This document shows positions 62,997-64,000 of a DNA stretch of 64,000 bases, piece after piece (within the stretch, counting starts at the first letter, position 1; every line of letters starts with the position of its first letter). The notes below the pieces were generated by a model. It was not told where the DNA came from and did no database searches. It was given only the letters and a program-made list of their open reading frames with translations. The stretch is from Serratia inhibens. Lineage in GTDB: Bacteria; Pseudomonadota; Gammaproteobacteria; Enterobacterales; Enterobacteriaceae. Location: positions 248,001 through 312,000 of the forward strand of contig NZ_QYYG01000001.1 in NCBI RefSeq assembly GCF_003591175.1, written 5' to 3'. The translations under genes and the position numbers were made by a program.

Positions 62997-64000
62997 ATGT
63001 TTCGTTCAATTGCCACCGTATCCATCGCAGGAACCCTGCCGGAAAAGCTGGAAGCCATTGCCGCCGCCGGTTTTGACGGCGTGGAGATTTTTGAAAACGA
63101 CCTGCTGTATTATCCCGGCAAACCGGCGGATATCCGCCGTCTGGCGCAGGATCTTGGGCTGGCGATTACACTGTTCCAGCCATTTCGCGACTTTGAGGGC
63201 GGCCCACGCGATCGGCTGGCGGCCAATCTCGAACGCGTGCGGCGCAAGTTTGCACTGATGCAAGAGCTTGGCTGCGACCGCATGCTGCTTTGCAGCAACG
63301 TAGCGCCAGACTGCTCCGCAGAGATTGAACTGCAGATTGAGGATCTGGGGCGTCTGGCCTGCCTGGCTCAGCAACAGGGCATGGTGGTGGGGTACGAGGC
63401 GCTCGCCTGGGGGCGGCATGTGAACCGCTATCGTCAGGCCTGGGAGCGGGTTCGCGCCGTCGACAGCCCGGCGCTGGGGCTGGTGCTGGACAGTTTTCAT
63501 ATTTTGGCGCTGGGCGATAACCTCGATCACCTGGAGGATATCCCGGCGGAGAAAATCAGCTTCCTGCAACTGGCCGATGCGCCATTGATGAACATGGAGG
63601 TGATCGAATGGAGCCGGCATTTTCGTTGTTTCCCCGGACAGGGGGAATTACCGCTGGTCGAATTTACCCGCAAACTGGTTGAAAAAGGCTACACCGGCCC
63701 CTGGTCGCTGGAGATTTTCAACGACGGTTTTCGCGCCACGCCGAGTGCGCCCACGGCGCAGGACGGCCTGCGCTCGCTGCTGTACCTGGAAGAACAGGTG
63801 GCCGCCACCCAGCCGCCCACGCCTGAGTTATTCAGCAGCGCACCTTTGCCTGAAAGCCGGCAGATCGAGTTTATCGAGTTTGCGGTAAACAGGCAGGAGG
63901 CGGAAAACTTGGCCGGTTGGCTGCGGCAGATGGGGTTCAGCCTGCGCGGTGAGCACCGTTCCAAGGCCGTGACGCTGTATCAAAACGGCGCGGTGCGCAT
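62997..64000 (+). CDS. quiC: QuiC-like 3-dehydroshikimate dehydratase (bifunctional with HPPD-like domain), 3' end outside window
   Basis: The ATG at 62997 has AAAGGGGAAAA upstream. The first ~275 residues are a sugar-phosphate-isomerase/AP-endonuclease TIM barrel: RSIATVSIAGTLPEKLEAIA, AAGFDGVEIFENDLLYYPGK, GYEALAWGRHVNRYRQAWER and LDSFHILALGDNLDHLEDIP, with metal-binding Glu, Asp and His. After ~300 residues a VOC (HPPD-like) domain begins (IEFIEFAVNRQEAENLAGWL) and is cut by the window end. The enzyme makes protocatechuate from 3-dehydroshikimate, feeding quinate/shikimate into the beta-ketoadipate route. Confidence 0.9.
   Translation, partial: MFRSIATVSIAGTLPEKLEAIAAAGFDGVEIFENDLLYYPGKPADIRRLAQDLGLAITLFQPFRDFEGGPRDRLAANLERVRRKFALMQELGCDRMLLCSNVAPDCSAEIELQIEDLGRLACLAQQQGMVVGYEALAWGRHVNRYRQAWERVRAVDSPALGLVLDSFHILALGDNLDHLEDIPAEKISFLQLADAPLMNMEVIEWSRHFRCFPGQGELPLVEFTRKLVEKGYTGPWSLEIFNDGFRATPSAPTAQDGLRSLLYLEEQVAATQPPTPELFSSAPLPESRQIEFIEFAVNRQEAENLAGWLRQMGFSLRGEHRSKAVTLYQNGAVR

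Overview
The window is 64 kb of a GC-rich (about 57-58%) enterobacterial chromosome. Gene content points to Serratia or a close relative: dsdA, an MgtS-like small protein, an insecticidal Tc locus, a palatinose-type sugar operon and a quiC-like gene occur together on a dense, metabolically versatile backbone. This is an inference, because no rRNA or tRNA gene is present to anchor it. AT-rich islands interrupt the backbone at about 16.2-25 kb, 30.7-31.8 kb, 45.6-46.7 kb and 59.2-60.6 kb.

Layout. 0-6.2 kb: a partial LysR gene, a VOC protein, an oppA-like remnant, then a LysR regulator divergent from an old-yellow-enzyme / esterase cluster with two related NTF2-like proteins. 6.4-9.6 kb: a Mg2+ module, with an M-box riboswitch, a MgtE-type transporter, an MgtS-like 30-aa protein, a 59-aa membrane protein and a CDF metal transporter. 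9.7-16.2 kb: an EmrAB-type tripartite efflux operon (outer membrane factor, HlyD adaptor, DHA2 pump) between two AraC regulators, then a cupin protein. 16.2-25.3 kb: a Tc island with a truncated, frameshifted tcB end, two tcC genes with different C-terminal toxin domains, and a broken serine recombinase fused to a broken nuclease-like gene. 25.3-30.4 kb: an ABC-F protein with a candidate leader-peptide attenuator, a large MscS-family channel and two tiny envelope genes. 30.4-40.8 kb: a rearranged sugar region (duplicated leader, stranded 3' end of a GH13 gene, a GH18-like gene, an orphan PTS EIIB), then a LysR-controlled ABC / GH4 / GH13 operon of palatinose type.

40.9-49.5 kb: a ribose-type ABC importer with a PfkB kinase, a 2-hydroxyacid dehydrogenase and an FGGY kinase. 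The PfkB gene has lost its middle to a 1.1-kb AT-rich insert that carries an unknown gene. 49.7-57.7 kb: a second MetQNI-type importer, a GNAT, a MASE1-GGDEF cyclase, DUF1428 and PhnB-like proteins, a VIT1-type transporter and dsdA. 57.6-64 kb: IclR and TetR regulators, a 1.4-kb AT-rich spacer, a two-gene unit of lysine N6-hydroxylase plus TupA-like ATP-grasp, and the start of a quiC-like dehydroshikimate dehydratase.

The most interesting points are the two tcC toxin tails (one resembling DUF3626 proteins with a possible ADP-ribosyltransferase-like residue set, the other unrecognised), the M-box/MgtE/small-protein operon, the leader peptide before the ABC-F gene, and the N-hydroxylysine/ATP-grasp pair that lacks the usual siderophore partners.
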